From assembly GCF_034044635.1 (NCBI RefSeq), contig NZ_JAXCLX010000001.1, positions 2,108,001 through 2,172,000 on the forward strand: a DNA stretch of 64,000 nt, in the 5' to 3' direction. Each line of letters starts with the position of its first letter. The stretch's first letter is position 1. The notes beneath the pieces are model-generated. The model was given only the letters and a program-made list of their open reading frames with translations, was not told the origin of the DNA and made no database searches. The DNA comes from Dongia rigui (lineage in GTDB: Bacteria > Pseudomonadota > Alphaproteobacteria > Dongiales > Dongiaceae). Both the position numbers and the translations under genes were made by a program. Positions 26,669 through 34,272 of the stretch are shown here, in pieces.

Positions 26669-27697
26669 ATGGGTTATCGCGTAGCCGTGGTCGGCGCCAC
26701 GGGCAATGTCGGGCGGGAGATGCTGCAGATCCTGGCCGAACGCCAGTTCCCGGTTTCAGAGGTCATCGCCCTCGCGTCGGATCGCTCGGCGGGGTCGGAA
26801 ATCTCCTTCGGCGAAGACGACGTCTTGAAAGTGCGCTCGCTCGACAAGTTCGACTTCAAGGGCACTGACATCGTCCTCTCCTCGGCCGGCGCCAAGATCT
26901 CGGCCGCCTTCGCGCCGAAGGCTGCTGCCGCGGGTGCCGTCATCGTCGACAACACCAGCCATTTCCGCATGGACCCGGACGTGCCCCTCGTGGTGCCGGA
27001 AGTGAACCCGCAGGCGATCGCCGGCTATACCAAGAAGAACATCATCGCCAATCCGAACTGCTCGACCATCCAGATGGTCGTGGCGTTGAAGCCGCTCCAT
27101 GATATCGCCAAGATCAGCCGCGTCGTCGTCTCGACCTATCAATCGGTGTCGGGTGCGGGCAAGGAAGGCATGGACGAGCTCTTCAACCAGACGCGCGGCG
27201 TCTATATGAACCAGTCGCCGGAACGTACCAAGTTCACCAAGCAGATCGCCTTCAACGTCATTCCGCATATCGACGTCTTCATGCAGGATGGCTTCACCAA
27301 GGAAGAGTGGAAGATGACGGTCGAGACCAAGAAGATTCTCGATCCCAATATCAACGTGGTGGCGACCTGCGTGCGCGTGCCGGTCTTCATTGCCCATTCG
27401 GAAGCCGTGAACATCGAGTTTGAAAGCGAGATCTCGGTCGAACAAGTGCGTGCCGCCCTGCGCTCGGCCAAGGGCATCACCGTCGTCGACCACCGCGCTG
27501 ATGAAGGCTATGTGACGCCGCTCGAAGTGGCCGGCGAAGACAACGTCTTCGTCAGCCGCATCCGCAAGGACCCGACCGTGAAGCACGGCATCACCATGTG
27601 GATCGTCGGCGACAACCTGCGCAAGGGCGCTGCCTTGAACGCCGTCCAGATCGCCGAAGTGCTGGCGCAGGACTATCTGAAGCAGAAGGCCGCGTAA
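26669..27697 (+). CDS. asd: Aspartate-semialdehyde dehydrogenase
   Basis: A 342-residue Asd reducing aspartyl phosphate to the semialdehyde for lysine/DAP, threonine and methionine synthesis. The NADP-binding VAVVGATGNVGREML is at the N-terminus, the catalytic Cys in IANPNCSTIQM near residue 132, and the substrate-binding VSTYQSVSGAGKEGMDEL and VDHRADEGYVTP follow. The start at 26669 has GTGAGGACATC upstream and gives the normal length; upstream in-frame codons are not conserved in the family. A repeat follows the stop. Confidence 0.96.
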   Translation: MGYRVAVVGATGNVGREMLQILAERQFPVSEVIALASDRSAGSEISFGEDDVLKVRSLDKFDFKGTDIVLSSAGAKISAAFAPKAAAAGAVIVDNTSHFRMDPDVPLVVPEVNPQAIAGYTKKNIIANPNCSTIQMVVALKPLHDIAKISRVVVSTYQSVSGAGKEGMDELFNQTRGVYMNQSPERTKFTKQIAFNVIPHIDVFMQDGFTKEEWKMTVETKKILDPNINVVATCVRVPVFIAHSEAVNIEFESEISVEQVRAALRSAKGITVVDHRADEGYVTPLEVAGEDNVFVSRIRKDPTVKHGITMWIVGDNLRKGAALNAVQIAEVLAQDYLKQKAA

Positions 27698-27711
27698 GCG
27701 CCGGGTTTCGG

Positions 27712-27843
27712 CCCCTCACCCCAACCCCTCTCCCCACCCAGCCGACGAAGGTCGGCATTCGCCGACGGTGGGGCGAGGGGGTTTTGATCTCACTCAATCG
27801 ACCTCCCTCACCCCGCTGGCGGGGAGAGGGCTGGGGTGAGGAG
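27712..27843. repeat. GC-rich intergenic repeat, copy 4, with GCCGAC hairpin module
   Basis: It opens with CCCCTCACCCCAACCCCTCT and closes with GAGAGGGCTGGGGTGAGG, as in copy 1. The inner module at 27741-27768 reads GCCGACGAAG-GTCGGCATTC-GCCGACGG and differs by three bases from the isolated copy at 40821. It lies between asd and the GNAT gene. Confidence 0.75.
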
Positions 27844-27870
27844 TGCTTCAAAAGGCTAGGCGTCATTAAA

Positions 27871-28335
27871 ATGCCCGTCACCTTGCGCGCCGCAACCGCC
27901 GCCGATCACGCCGCCATCCGCGCCCTCGATCCGCGCCTCATCGCCGAAGCCGCGTTACCAGGTGCCACGCGCGAAGACTTCCGGCACTTCCAACGCAACG
28001 TCACCGAAGCAGCCCTCACCGACACAAATCCGAAGAGCCGCCTCATCGTCGCTGCAGACGAAAGCGGCGCAATCCTTGGCTACATGCACGTCAAGCCCAC
28101 GCTTGACGATGTGCGCGGCTGCGAATCCGGATATCTCAGCATTATCGCGGTAGCAGAGAGTGCCGTCGGCCAAGGTGTCGGCAGCATGTTGATGAAGGCG
28201 GCAGAAGATTGGGCGCGCGGGCACGGCTATCCCTCACTGCTGCTTGATGTGTTTGCCAGCAATGCCACGGCGCGCCGCTTCTATGCCAGAGCCGGTTTCG
28301 CGGAAGACAGTGTGCGGCTTCGCCGCCCGCTCTAG
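27871..28335 (+). CDS. GNAT-family N-acetyltransferase
   Basis: A 154-residue GNAT acetyltransferase. Motif A is SIIAVAESAVGQGVGSMLMKAAEDWA around residues 90-115 with the acetyl-CoA loop (Q/R-x-x-G-x-G as VGQGVG), and the C-terminal NATARRFYARAGFAED is the usual B motif. The acceptor is unknown. There is no Shine-Dalgarno sequence before the ATG at 27871. Its stop overlaps by 4 bases the stop of the convergent membrane-protein gene. Confidence 0.82.
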   Translation: MPVTLRAATAADHAAIRALDPRLIAEAALPGATREDFRHFQRNVTEAALTDTNPKSRLIVAADESGAILGYMHVKPTLDDVRGCESGYLSIIAVAESAVGQGVGSMLMKAAEDWARGHGYPSLLLDVFASNATARRFYARAGFAEDSVRLRRPL

Positions 28336-28829
28336 CGCGCGAGAAGGCGCCGGCCGACTGCCAGCACGAGGTGGAGCATTGTCGCGGCGGCCAGGATCGC
28401 CGCAAAGAAAAATGCGACGCACCGCAGAAAGAAGCCGGCACATACCCAGAGAAGGCCCCCAGCGTCGCCAAGAGTCCCCTGGCCGTGGCGCCACGCGGCA
28501 TAGGTGGCGACAGCGGCAATCGCCAAGGAAGCGGCAATGCTTATCACCACCGCCCGGGGCAACCATCGTTGTGCCGGAGCGTGCCTTGTTCGCTGTCCGC
28601 GCCACCGCGCCCAGATCGCCAGCGCCGCTTCGATGCTGAGCGGCAGAACGAGCAGCACGGCCATGTTCTCAATAAGGAACAGCGCGCTATAGCCGAGATC
28701 GAGTTGCATCGTACCGAGATCAATGAACTCCCCTTCGGGGTTATGCTGGACGCCGATGTGGAACAGCAGCAGAGCGACCAAAAAGCTGACTGCCAGATAG
28801 AAGCCTATTCGCCCTGACGCCTGATTCAT
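28332..28829 (-). CDS. Small four-helix membrane protein, coupled partner of the lysozyme-like gene
   Basis: A 165-residue integral membrane protein with four predicted segments (FYLAVSFLVALLLFHIGV; ALFLIENMAVLLVLPLSIEAA; AVVISIAASLAIAAVATYA; CAGFFLRCVAFFFAAILAAA). No family is recognised. Its ATG overlaps the TGA of the upstream lysozyme-like gene (ATGA at 28826-28829), so the two are translationally coupled. A small membrane protein directly after a peptidoglycan-hydrolase-like gene is the arrangement of an immunity protein. An accessory membrane factor is the alternative. Confidence 0.6.
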   Translation of the reverse strand: MNQASGRIGFYLAVSFLVALLLFHIGVQHNPEGEFIDLGTMQLDLGYSALFLIENMAVLLVLPLSIEAALAIWARWRGQRTRHAPAQRWLPRAVVISIAASLAIAAVATYAAWRHGQGTLGDAGGLLWVCAGFFLRCVAFFFAAILAAATMLHLVLAVGRRLLAR

Positions 28830-30052
28830 GGCTTTGGTGTCCTCGATGGCCATCCGACAAGCGGTGCATTCTTCTTGCGCCACATTTTCTCATCGAAGAT
28901 CCGCGCGACCCTGGCGCCATAATTGGAAACGCTCTCGGCGCGATGGCTATTGTAGAGCGAAGCGATATGAGAGACCGGCGCATTTTTGGGCAGATTGTTC
29001 ATGATCGCGCGCAGCATTCTGGCGCCGGCTCGGATATTGGTCATCGGATCGGCAAGACCATCGCGGTCACCCACAAAATCGCCCCAATATGCGACGTTCA
29101 CGTTCATCGGCAGAATCGACTTGTTTTCGCCGCCGATCCAGGGCCGCAGCTTATCGTAGTAGCCATGCGTCGTTTCCATATACATGATTGCGCGAATAAG
29201 GTCGGGATCTACCTGGAACTCCTCGCCGGCAGCTTCGATCATGGCATCGTATTTGGCAATCTCTGGCGAGTGGCTGGCTTCATAGAATGGCATGTCACCA
29301 TCGGCATCGGGATTGTCCTTCACCTCAAACCGGCAGCCGCCGTTGGCCTTGATGCAGGCAGCGCGCCCATCAGAATCTGATACGACCGGAATCGGTGTCA
29401 CGCGGCGCAACCGCTCCTGCTCGCGATAGAAGCGCTCGGTCTCCTTTTCGAGACTCTCGGCGTTATCATTTGCAATGCGCGGCGTGTGGCCACCATCTGC
29501 CACCGAGGGGCGCTTCAGCGGGGCCTGATCAGCGATACCGAGCGGGTCGCCCGGATGGACCTTGCCGGGGTCGACGCCGGATTGCCCATAGCGGCGGGCG
29601 AGGGCAGCGCGTTCCTCGGCGGCGTTCAAATCATTTGCTGGGCGTCCGGTTTGTGGTGTGCCGAGGGGATGCGTCAGCGGCACCGCGGCGATGTCGACCA
29701 GCTCCTCGATCGTCGGTGTCGCCGCAGCCACATCATTTTTGCCGGTGCGTTCAGCGACATAGGCGTCGGCGATGGCCTTTGCCTGTGCCGGTGTCGCCGT
29801 CACCGCTGGCGACCAATCGTAGAGCCTGCCGCCAACCTCGAACTGGTTGTCCTTGGACTTGATCCCGGCCTTTTGGAATGTCGCTTGGTCCGATTGCGGC
29901 GCCGGATGCGCCTCGGTCCAGCGGACAGGGTTTACGCCTTGGACATGCAGATGCTGCGCGAGCTTGGCCTTTTCCTGCAGCGCCTCGGTTCTGCTGTCGG
30001 CGGGCGAGGTCGCGACTTCGAAGTCGATACGTTTCTTTGCGGGCGGACGCAT
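28826..30052 (-). CDS. Lysozyme/transglycosylase-like protein without signal peptide, possible antibacterial effector
   Basis: A 408-residue protein starting MRPPAKKRIDFEV (GGAGG 7 bases before the ATG). The N-terminal 210 residues are polar and Ala/Pro-rich with no recognised domain; the C-terminal region, about 265-390, looks like a soluble lytic transglycosylase/lysozyme fold: FQVDPDLIRAIMYMETTHGYYD with candidate catalytic Glu293, then NIRAGARMLRAIM and HIASLYNSHRAESVSNYGARVARIF. It lacks a signal peptide although its target would be peptidoglycan, as in type VI effectors. The coupled membrane gene could be the immunity protein. No secretion genes are nearby. A phage-derived or cell-wall remodelling enzyme is possible. 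Confidence 0.65.
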   Translation of the reverse strand: MRPPAKKRIDFEVATSPADSRTEALQEKAKLAQHLHVQGVNPVRWTEAHPAPQSDQATFQKAGIKSKDNQFEVGGRLYDWSPAVTATPAQAKAIADAYVAERTGKNDVAAATPTIEELVDIAAVPLTHPLGTPQTGRPANDLNAAEERAALARRYGQSGVDPGKVHPGDPLGIADQAPLKRPSVADGGHTPRIANDNAESLEKETERFYREQERLRRVTPIPVVSDSDGRAACIKANGGCRFEVKDNPDADGDMPFYEASHSPEIAKYDAMIEAAGEEFQVDPDLIRAIMYMETTHGYYDKLRPWIGGENKSILPMNVNVAYWGDFVGDRDGLADPMTNIRAGARMLRAIMNNLPKNAPVSHIASLYNSHRAESVSNYGARVARIFDEKMWRKKNAPLVGWPSRTPKP

Positions 30053-30070
30053 GGGCAGGCCTCCAAAGTG

Positions 30071-30100
30071 TTTACGCTTATACGCATAATACAGCGTAAA
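30071..30100 (-). promoter_or_regulatory. Inverted repeat at the promoter of the lysozyme-like gene
   Basis: TTTACGCT (30071-30078) and AGCGTAAA (30093-30100) are perfect 8-base arms with 14 bases between them, ending 18 bases before the start codon. On the gene's strand the centre contains TATTAT, a possible -10 box. The position fits an operator that represses the pair. Confidence 0.45.
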
Positions 30101-30197
30101 TGGACATTTTGGAAGCAAAAAGTTCTATCTTCGTTCTTTTTTCACCGCAGCGATTTCCGTCGTTGCTAACGCCCTTCAAAAATCTGTGGACCGAAAA

Positions 30198-31043
30198 TCA
30201 GCGCGCCAGCGCCGCAGCCCATTTGTCCTGGGTCTCGATGATCTTGAGCTCGTCCGAGTTCGTGGCGGCGGTCTCGGTGACGATATAGCTCATGCCCAGC
30301 ACCGCGGCGTCGATGGCGGCTTTGAGATCCTGGTCGCGCAAATAGCGGGCGGTGAAGAGCGCGGCGAAGGCGTCACCCGTGCCCGAGGCAAAGAGCGGCA
30401 GGCGCCGTGTCACCGCCATCGAGATGGTGCCGGAATCGCCGGGCGATTGGCGGGCCAGCGCAATGACGGCGAGTTCCTCCGGGTGGTCGGGGTCGGGAAT
30501 GCCGGTGCCGATGATGGCGCGGGCCTTGGTGCGCTTGGCCAAGGCGTGCAACGCATCGACCGCCTGCGCGCGGCTGTTCACCTCAAGCCCGGTGAGATGG
30601 CCCAGCTCATAGACATTGGGCGAGAGCACATCGGCGATGGGGACGAGGATGGTGGAGAGCGCCAGCGCCAGTTCCGGCTTCACATACATTGCGCCCTGGT
30701 CGCCGATCACCGGATCGAAGATGTAGATGGCGCGGGGGTTGAGCGCCTTCACCTCGGCCACCACTTCGGCCACAAGGGCGGCGGTCTCAGGCGCACCCAG
30801 ATAGCCGGTCAGCACGGCATTGGCCTTCCCCAGCACGCCGAGCTTCCTCACCCCGTCGATGAGTTCGCGCACCTGGGCTGCTTCCAGCACCCGCCCCGTC
30901 ACCGTCTTATGGGCGAGGTGGTTCGAAAACAGCACCGTCGGTGCCGCCCAGACCGGGTGGCCCATCCGCTCCAAAATGAAGCGCGAGGCCTGGTGGCCGA
31001 CATGGCCGTAAACGACCTCGGACTGGATGGACAGGATGGGCAT
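30198..31043 (-). CDS. pdxY: Pyridoxal kinase
   Basis: A 281-residue ribokinase-fold kinase phosphorylating pyridoxal in the vitamin B6 salvage pathway. Landmarks are MPILSIQSEVVYGHVGHQAS (typical PdxY start with the substrate Ser and Val-Gly-His), PVIGDQGAMYV, LSPNVYELGHLTG and the anion-hole motif FASGTGDAFAALF near residue 220. PdxK is the closest alternative; the sequence pattern favours PdxY. Stand-alone gene on the minus strand. Confidence 0.9.
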   Translation of the reverse strand: MPILSIQSEVVYGHVGHQASRFILERMGHPVWAAPTVLFSNHLAHKTVTGRVLEAAQVRELIDGVRKLGVLGKANAVLTGYLGAPETAALVAEVVAEVKALNPRAIYIFDPVIGDQGAMYVKPELALALSTILVPIADVLSPNVYELGHLTGLEVNSRAQAVDALHALAKRTKARAIIGTGIPDPDHPEELAVIALARQSPGDSGTISMAVTRRLPLFASGTGDAFAALFTARYLRDQDLKAAIDAAVLGMSYIVTETAATNSDELKIIETQDKWAAALAR

Positions 31044-31166
31044 GATGCGGCGGACTCTGATGTGGCGTTTCTGGCGTGACGTTAAGGTGTGAAATCGGGC
31101 CTGAGCCTAGGCAAACGGCCTAAGGCGCGCAATGCCGATCATGTCTCGATACGGCTTGGAGCAGTC

Positions 31167-31916
31167 CTACCGCCCGCCGCTCACATCCAGCAGCGCGCCG
31201 GTGACATAGGAGGATTCGCCCGAGAGCAGCCACAGGACGGCATTGGCAACTTCGTCCGCCGTGCCGGGGCGAGCGAGCGGCACATTGACGGCGAGGCGAA
31301 AGGCGCGGTCGGGTTCGCCGCCGCTGGCATGGATCTCGGTGTCGATGAGGCCGGGGCGGATCGCATTGACGCGGATGCCGACAGGTGCCAACTCCTTGGA
31401 GAGGCCGATGGTCATGGTGTCGATGGCGCCCTTGGAGCCGGCATAATCGACATATTCATTGGGCGAACCGAGACGGGCGGCGGCTGAGGAAAGATTGACC
31501 AGCGCGCCACCTGTTCCGCCGCGATCCGTCCCCATGCGCCGCGCCGCTTCTCGCGCCACCAGATAGGCGCCGGTCACATTGACCGCGAACATGCGCGTCA
31601 GGCGCTCGACGCTCATATCGGCGACCTTCGAGGCTGGTGCCACGATCCCGGCATTGTTGACGACACCGGTGATGGCGCCGAAGGCCTTGGTGGTCGCATC
31701 GAACATGGCGATGACGTCCCGCTCATGGGCGACATCGCCCTGGATGGCGACGGCCTTGCCGCCCGCCGCCTCGACTGCCTTCACCGTCTCGGCTGCCGCC
31801 GCCGCATTGCCCGCATAGTTGACGCCAACCGACCAGCCGCGCTTGCCGCACTGGATGGCCACAGCGCGCCCGATGCCGCGCGATGCGCCGGTGATGAGGA
31901 TGGTCCTGGTCATCAT
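31167..31916 (-). CDS. Short-chain dehydrogenase/reductase
   Basis: A 249-residue classical SDR: cofactor motif TGASRGIGRAVA at residues 9-20, NNAG at the end of strand 4, catalytic Ser in NLSSAAARLG and Y-x-x-x-K as YAGSK. Sequence similarity in outline is to FabG-like glucose/3-oxoacyl reductases; the NADP-type N-terminus fits. GGGGACAG precedes the double ATG at 31916/31913. The substrate is unknown. Confidence 0.85.
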   Translation of the reverse strand: MMTRTILITGASRGIGRAVAIQCGKRGWSVGVNYAGNAAAAAETVKAVEAAGGKAVAIQGDVAHERDVIAMFDATTKAFGAITGVVNNAGIVAPASKVADMSVERLTRMFAVNVTGAYLVAREAARRMGTDRGGTGGALVNLSSAAARLGSPNEYVDYAGSKGAIDTMTIGLSKELAPVGIRVNAIRPGLIDTEIHASGGEPDRAFRLAVNVPLARPGTADEVANAVLWLLSGESSYVTGALLDVSGGR

Positions 31917-32121
31917 CTGTCCCCGTCTTGTTTGATCGAAGGCACTGTCGCGGCTTTGCGAGGCTAAGGCAATGTGGGCAGCGTCGGCGAAATCGCATTC
32001 GGCCTATGCAGCTTCGGATGGCTGGCAGCGCTGACAGATATCCTTGTGCGGGGGCCAGATTGCACGGTTCATCCTGCTATGTCATACCGCTGGCATGTCG
32101 CTGATGAATAAGAGGCCGCCC

Positions 32122-33183
32122 ATGCCGACACCCAAAACAAACCCAGGCAATTTCTTCGAGGATTTCCGCCTGGGCCAGGAGATCCTGCATGCCGTGCCGC
32201 GCACGGCCACCGAAGGGGATGTGGCGCTTTACATCGGCCTCACCGGATCTCGCTTTGCCTTGCCGTCATCGGACAGTTTTGCCCAGAGCATCGGCCTTGC
32301 CGGTGCCCCCATCGATGATCTGCTGGCCTTTCATCTCATCTTTGGCCGCACGGTTGCCGACATCTCTTTGAATGCCGTTGCAAACCTGGGTTACGCGGTG
32401 GGGAAGTTCGGCGTGCCGCTTTATCCCGGCGACACCATCATCGCGCAGTCGAAGGTGATCGGCCTCAAGGAGAATTCAAACCACGAGACCGGCATCGTCT
32501 ATGTGCATTCCGTGGGGCGCAACCAGGCGGGCGAGGTGGTGCTCGATTACGTGCGCTGGGTGATGGTCAAAAAGCGCGACAAGCATGCGCCGACGCCCGA
32601 GACGCATGTTCCGCAGCTGCCGGCCGCCCTCGATGTCGGTGAATTTGAAGTGCCGGCCGAGCTGGATCTCTCCAATTACGACGACGAACTCGCCGGCTCG
32701 CCGTTCCTCTGGGACGATTACGCGGTGGGCGAAAAGATCGACCATGTCGACGGCATGACGCTGGAAGAATCCGACCACATGACGGCGACGCGTCTTTATC
32801 AGAACAACGCCAAGGTGCATTTCAACCAGCACACGGAAGGGCAGGGGCGTTTCGGCCGCCGCCTCATCTATGGCGGGCACATCATCAGCCTGGCGCGGGC
32901 CTTGAGCTTCAATGGCCTCGCCAATGCGTTTCGCATCGCCGCCATCAATGGTGGGCGCCATGTGAACCCCAGTTTCGCCGGCGACACGATCTATGCCTGG
33001 TCCGAGGTGCTGGAAAAGATCGAGATCCCTGGCCGAAAGGACATAGGTGCTTTGCGTCTTAAGACGATCGCCACCAAGGATGACCCTTGCGCGGCCTTTC
33101 CGGGTCCGGATTCGACAGGAAAATATCCCGAAAGCGTCGTCCTGGACCTCGACTATACCGTTTTGATGAAACGACGCGGCTAG
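32122..33183 (+). CDS. MaoC-domain dehydratase, probable mesaconyl-CoA hydratase
   Basis: A 353-residue protein with two hot-dog (MaoC-like) domains: NFFEDFRLGQEILHAVPRTATEGDVALY at the start and DDYAVGEKIDHVDGMTLEESDHMTATRLYQNNAKVHFN after residue 195, with the hydratase-type catalytic Asp/His region NAKVHFN. Double-MaoC proteins of this size act as mesaconyl-CoA (2-methylfumaryl-CoA) hydratase in the ethylmalonyl-CoA or methylaspartate pathways. AAGAGG precedes the ATG at 32122; earlier in-frame ATGs lack it. It lies upstream of sdhCDAB, but a promoter between them suggests separate units. No other ethylmalonyl-CoA genes are seen. Confidence 0.72.
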   Translation: MPTPKTNPGNFFEDFRLGQEILHAVPRTATEGDVALYIGLTGSRFALPSSDSFAQSIGLAGAPIDDLLAFHLIFGRTVADISLNAVANLGYAVGKFGVPLYPGDTIIAQSKVIGLKENSNHETGIVYVHSVGRNQAGEVVLDYVRWVMVKKRDKHAPTPETHVPQLPAALDVGEFEVPAELDLSNYDDELAGSPFLWDDYAVGEKIDHVDGMTLEESDHMTATRLYQNNAKVHFNQHTEGQGRFGRRLIYGGHIISLARALSFNGLANAFRIAAINGGRHVNPSFAGDTIYAWSEVLEKIEIPGRKDIGALRLKTIATKDDPCAAFPGPDSTGKYPESVVLDLDYTVLMKRRG

Positions 33184-33214
33184 ACGCGAATCGGTCGCTA
33201 TCGGTTTGCTTTCG

Positions 33215-33243
33215 TTGACGGTGTGGTAACAATTAAGTATCAA
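33215..33243 (+). promoter_or_regulatory. Sigma-70-type promoter for sdhCDAB
   Basis: TTGACG (33215-33220) and TATCAA (33238-33243) are separated by exactly 17 bases. It lies downstream of the MaoC gene and would give a leader of about 165 bases before sdhC. Confidence 0.5.
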
Positions 33244-33364
33244 GATCACGCTTTCTGCTGCAGTGCAGAAGCACATGGCGCCGTTCGCGCGGCGTCCAGA
33301 CCCAGGGAACCTGTCCCGAAGAATCTGTTGGGGAGAGTTGGGCGGGTTCCTCTAGGCAAACCAG

Positions 33365-33395
33365 CTTGCGCTTTGCTGCGTAAAAGCAGCGCAAG
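33365..33395 (+). other. Hairpin in the sdh leader
   Basis: CTTGC pairs with GCAAG (33391-33395) and GCTGC with GCAGC, with a GCTTT bulge on the left and a GTAAAA loop. It lies 20 bases upstream of sdhC and could affect translation or RNA stability. Confidence 0.4.
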
Positions 33396-33415
33396 ATATC
33401 GGACGGGAACACATC

Positions 33416-33850
33416 ATGGCAGAAAGCCAGTCCTCGGGCGCACAGACTCACTCTCAGAAGCGCCATCCACGACCACTCAGCCCACATCTGCAGGTCTATA
33501 AGCCGCAGCTTACCTCGGCCACGTCGATCTTTCATCGTTTCTCCGGCATCGGTCTCGCGGTCGGTGTGCTTTATCTGGTGTGCTGGCTGATCGCCGCCGC
33601 GCAAGGTGCCGATAGCTTCGATCGCCTGCAGGATTTCAACGGCAGCCTCATTGGGCGCCTGCTGCTTTTCGGCTGGTCGGCAGCGTTTTTCTATCATCTC
33701 CTCAATGGCATTCGGCATCTCGCCTGGGATGCCGGCTTCGGCTTCGAACTGCCGACCGCCTACAAATCGGGTTACGCCGTCATCATCGGCACTGTGATCT
33801 TCACTATCGCCGCCTGGGTCATCGGCTATTTCCAGATGGGAGCGTTCTGA
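33416..33850 (+). CDS. sdhC: Succinate dehydrogenase cytochrome b556 subunit
   Basis: A 144-residue membrane anchor of complex II. The conserved ATSIFHRFSGIGLA motif (HRFSG at about residues 42-46) and the heme-ligand region FFYHLLNGIRHLAWDAG are present, with three membrane segments. Its N-terminus MAESQSSGAQTHSQKRHPRPLSPHLQVY matches the family. Stop and sdhD start overlap (TGATG). Confidence 0.95.
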   Translation: MAESQSSGAQTHSQKRHPRPLSPHLQVYKPQLTSATSIFHRFSGIGLAVGVLYLVCWLIAAAQGADSFDRLQDFNGSLIGRLLLFGWSAAFFYHLLNGIRHLAWDAGFGFELPTAYKSGYAVIIGTVIFTIAAWVIGYFQMGAF

Positions 33851-34245
33851 TGGCTGGCAATCCGAACTCGCTCCGCTCGCGCTTAGGACAAGCGCGGGGC
33901 CTCGGCTCAGCCCATGAAGGTGTGCATCACTGGTGGGGGCAGCGCATGTCGGCGCTGGCGCTCATACCTTTAAGCCTGTGGCTGGTCGCCTCGCTGGTCT
34001 GCATGGCCGGCGCCGATTACGCGGTGGTCAGTCAATGGCTCTCCAGTCCGGTGACGCTGGGCGGATTGGGTCTTACCATTCTCATCACCGTCTATCACGC
34101 CGTCTTGGGCCTGCAGGTCGTGGTCGAGGATTACATCCATGGTCAGCCGACCAAGCTCATTCTCCTCATTCTGTTGCCGATGAGTGGCGTGGCGCTGGTT
34201 GTCACGGCGATCGTCTCGCTGTTGATGATCGCCTTCGCCGGTTAA
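33850..34245 (+). CDS. sdhD: Succinate dehydrogenase hydrophobic anchor subunit
   Basis: A 131-residue anchor protein with three membrane segments. GLGSAHEGVHHWWGQRMSALALIPLSLWLV and the heme-ligand segment TVYHAVLGLQVVVEDYIHG are typical of alphaproteobacterial SdhD. With SdhC it binds heme b and ubiquinone. It overlaps the sdhC stop by one base. Confidence 0.94.
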   Translation: MAGNPNSLRSRLGQARGLGSAHEGVHHWWGQRMSALALIPLSLWLVASLVCMAGADYAVVSQWLSSPVTLGGLGLTILITVYHAVLGLQVVVEDYIHGQPTKLILLILLPMSGVALVVTAIVSLLMIAFAG

Positions 34246-34272
34246 GCCGATTTTTTGAAAAAGTGAAACATC

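Noticed and set aside
26383-26670. A 95-residue minus-strand frame over the small transcription unit
   Set aside because: No ribosome-binding site, low-complexity Gly-rich sequence, and it runs across the terminator of the opposite strand.
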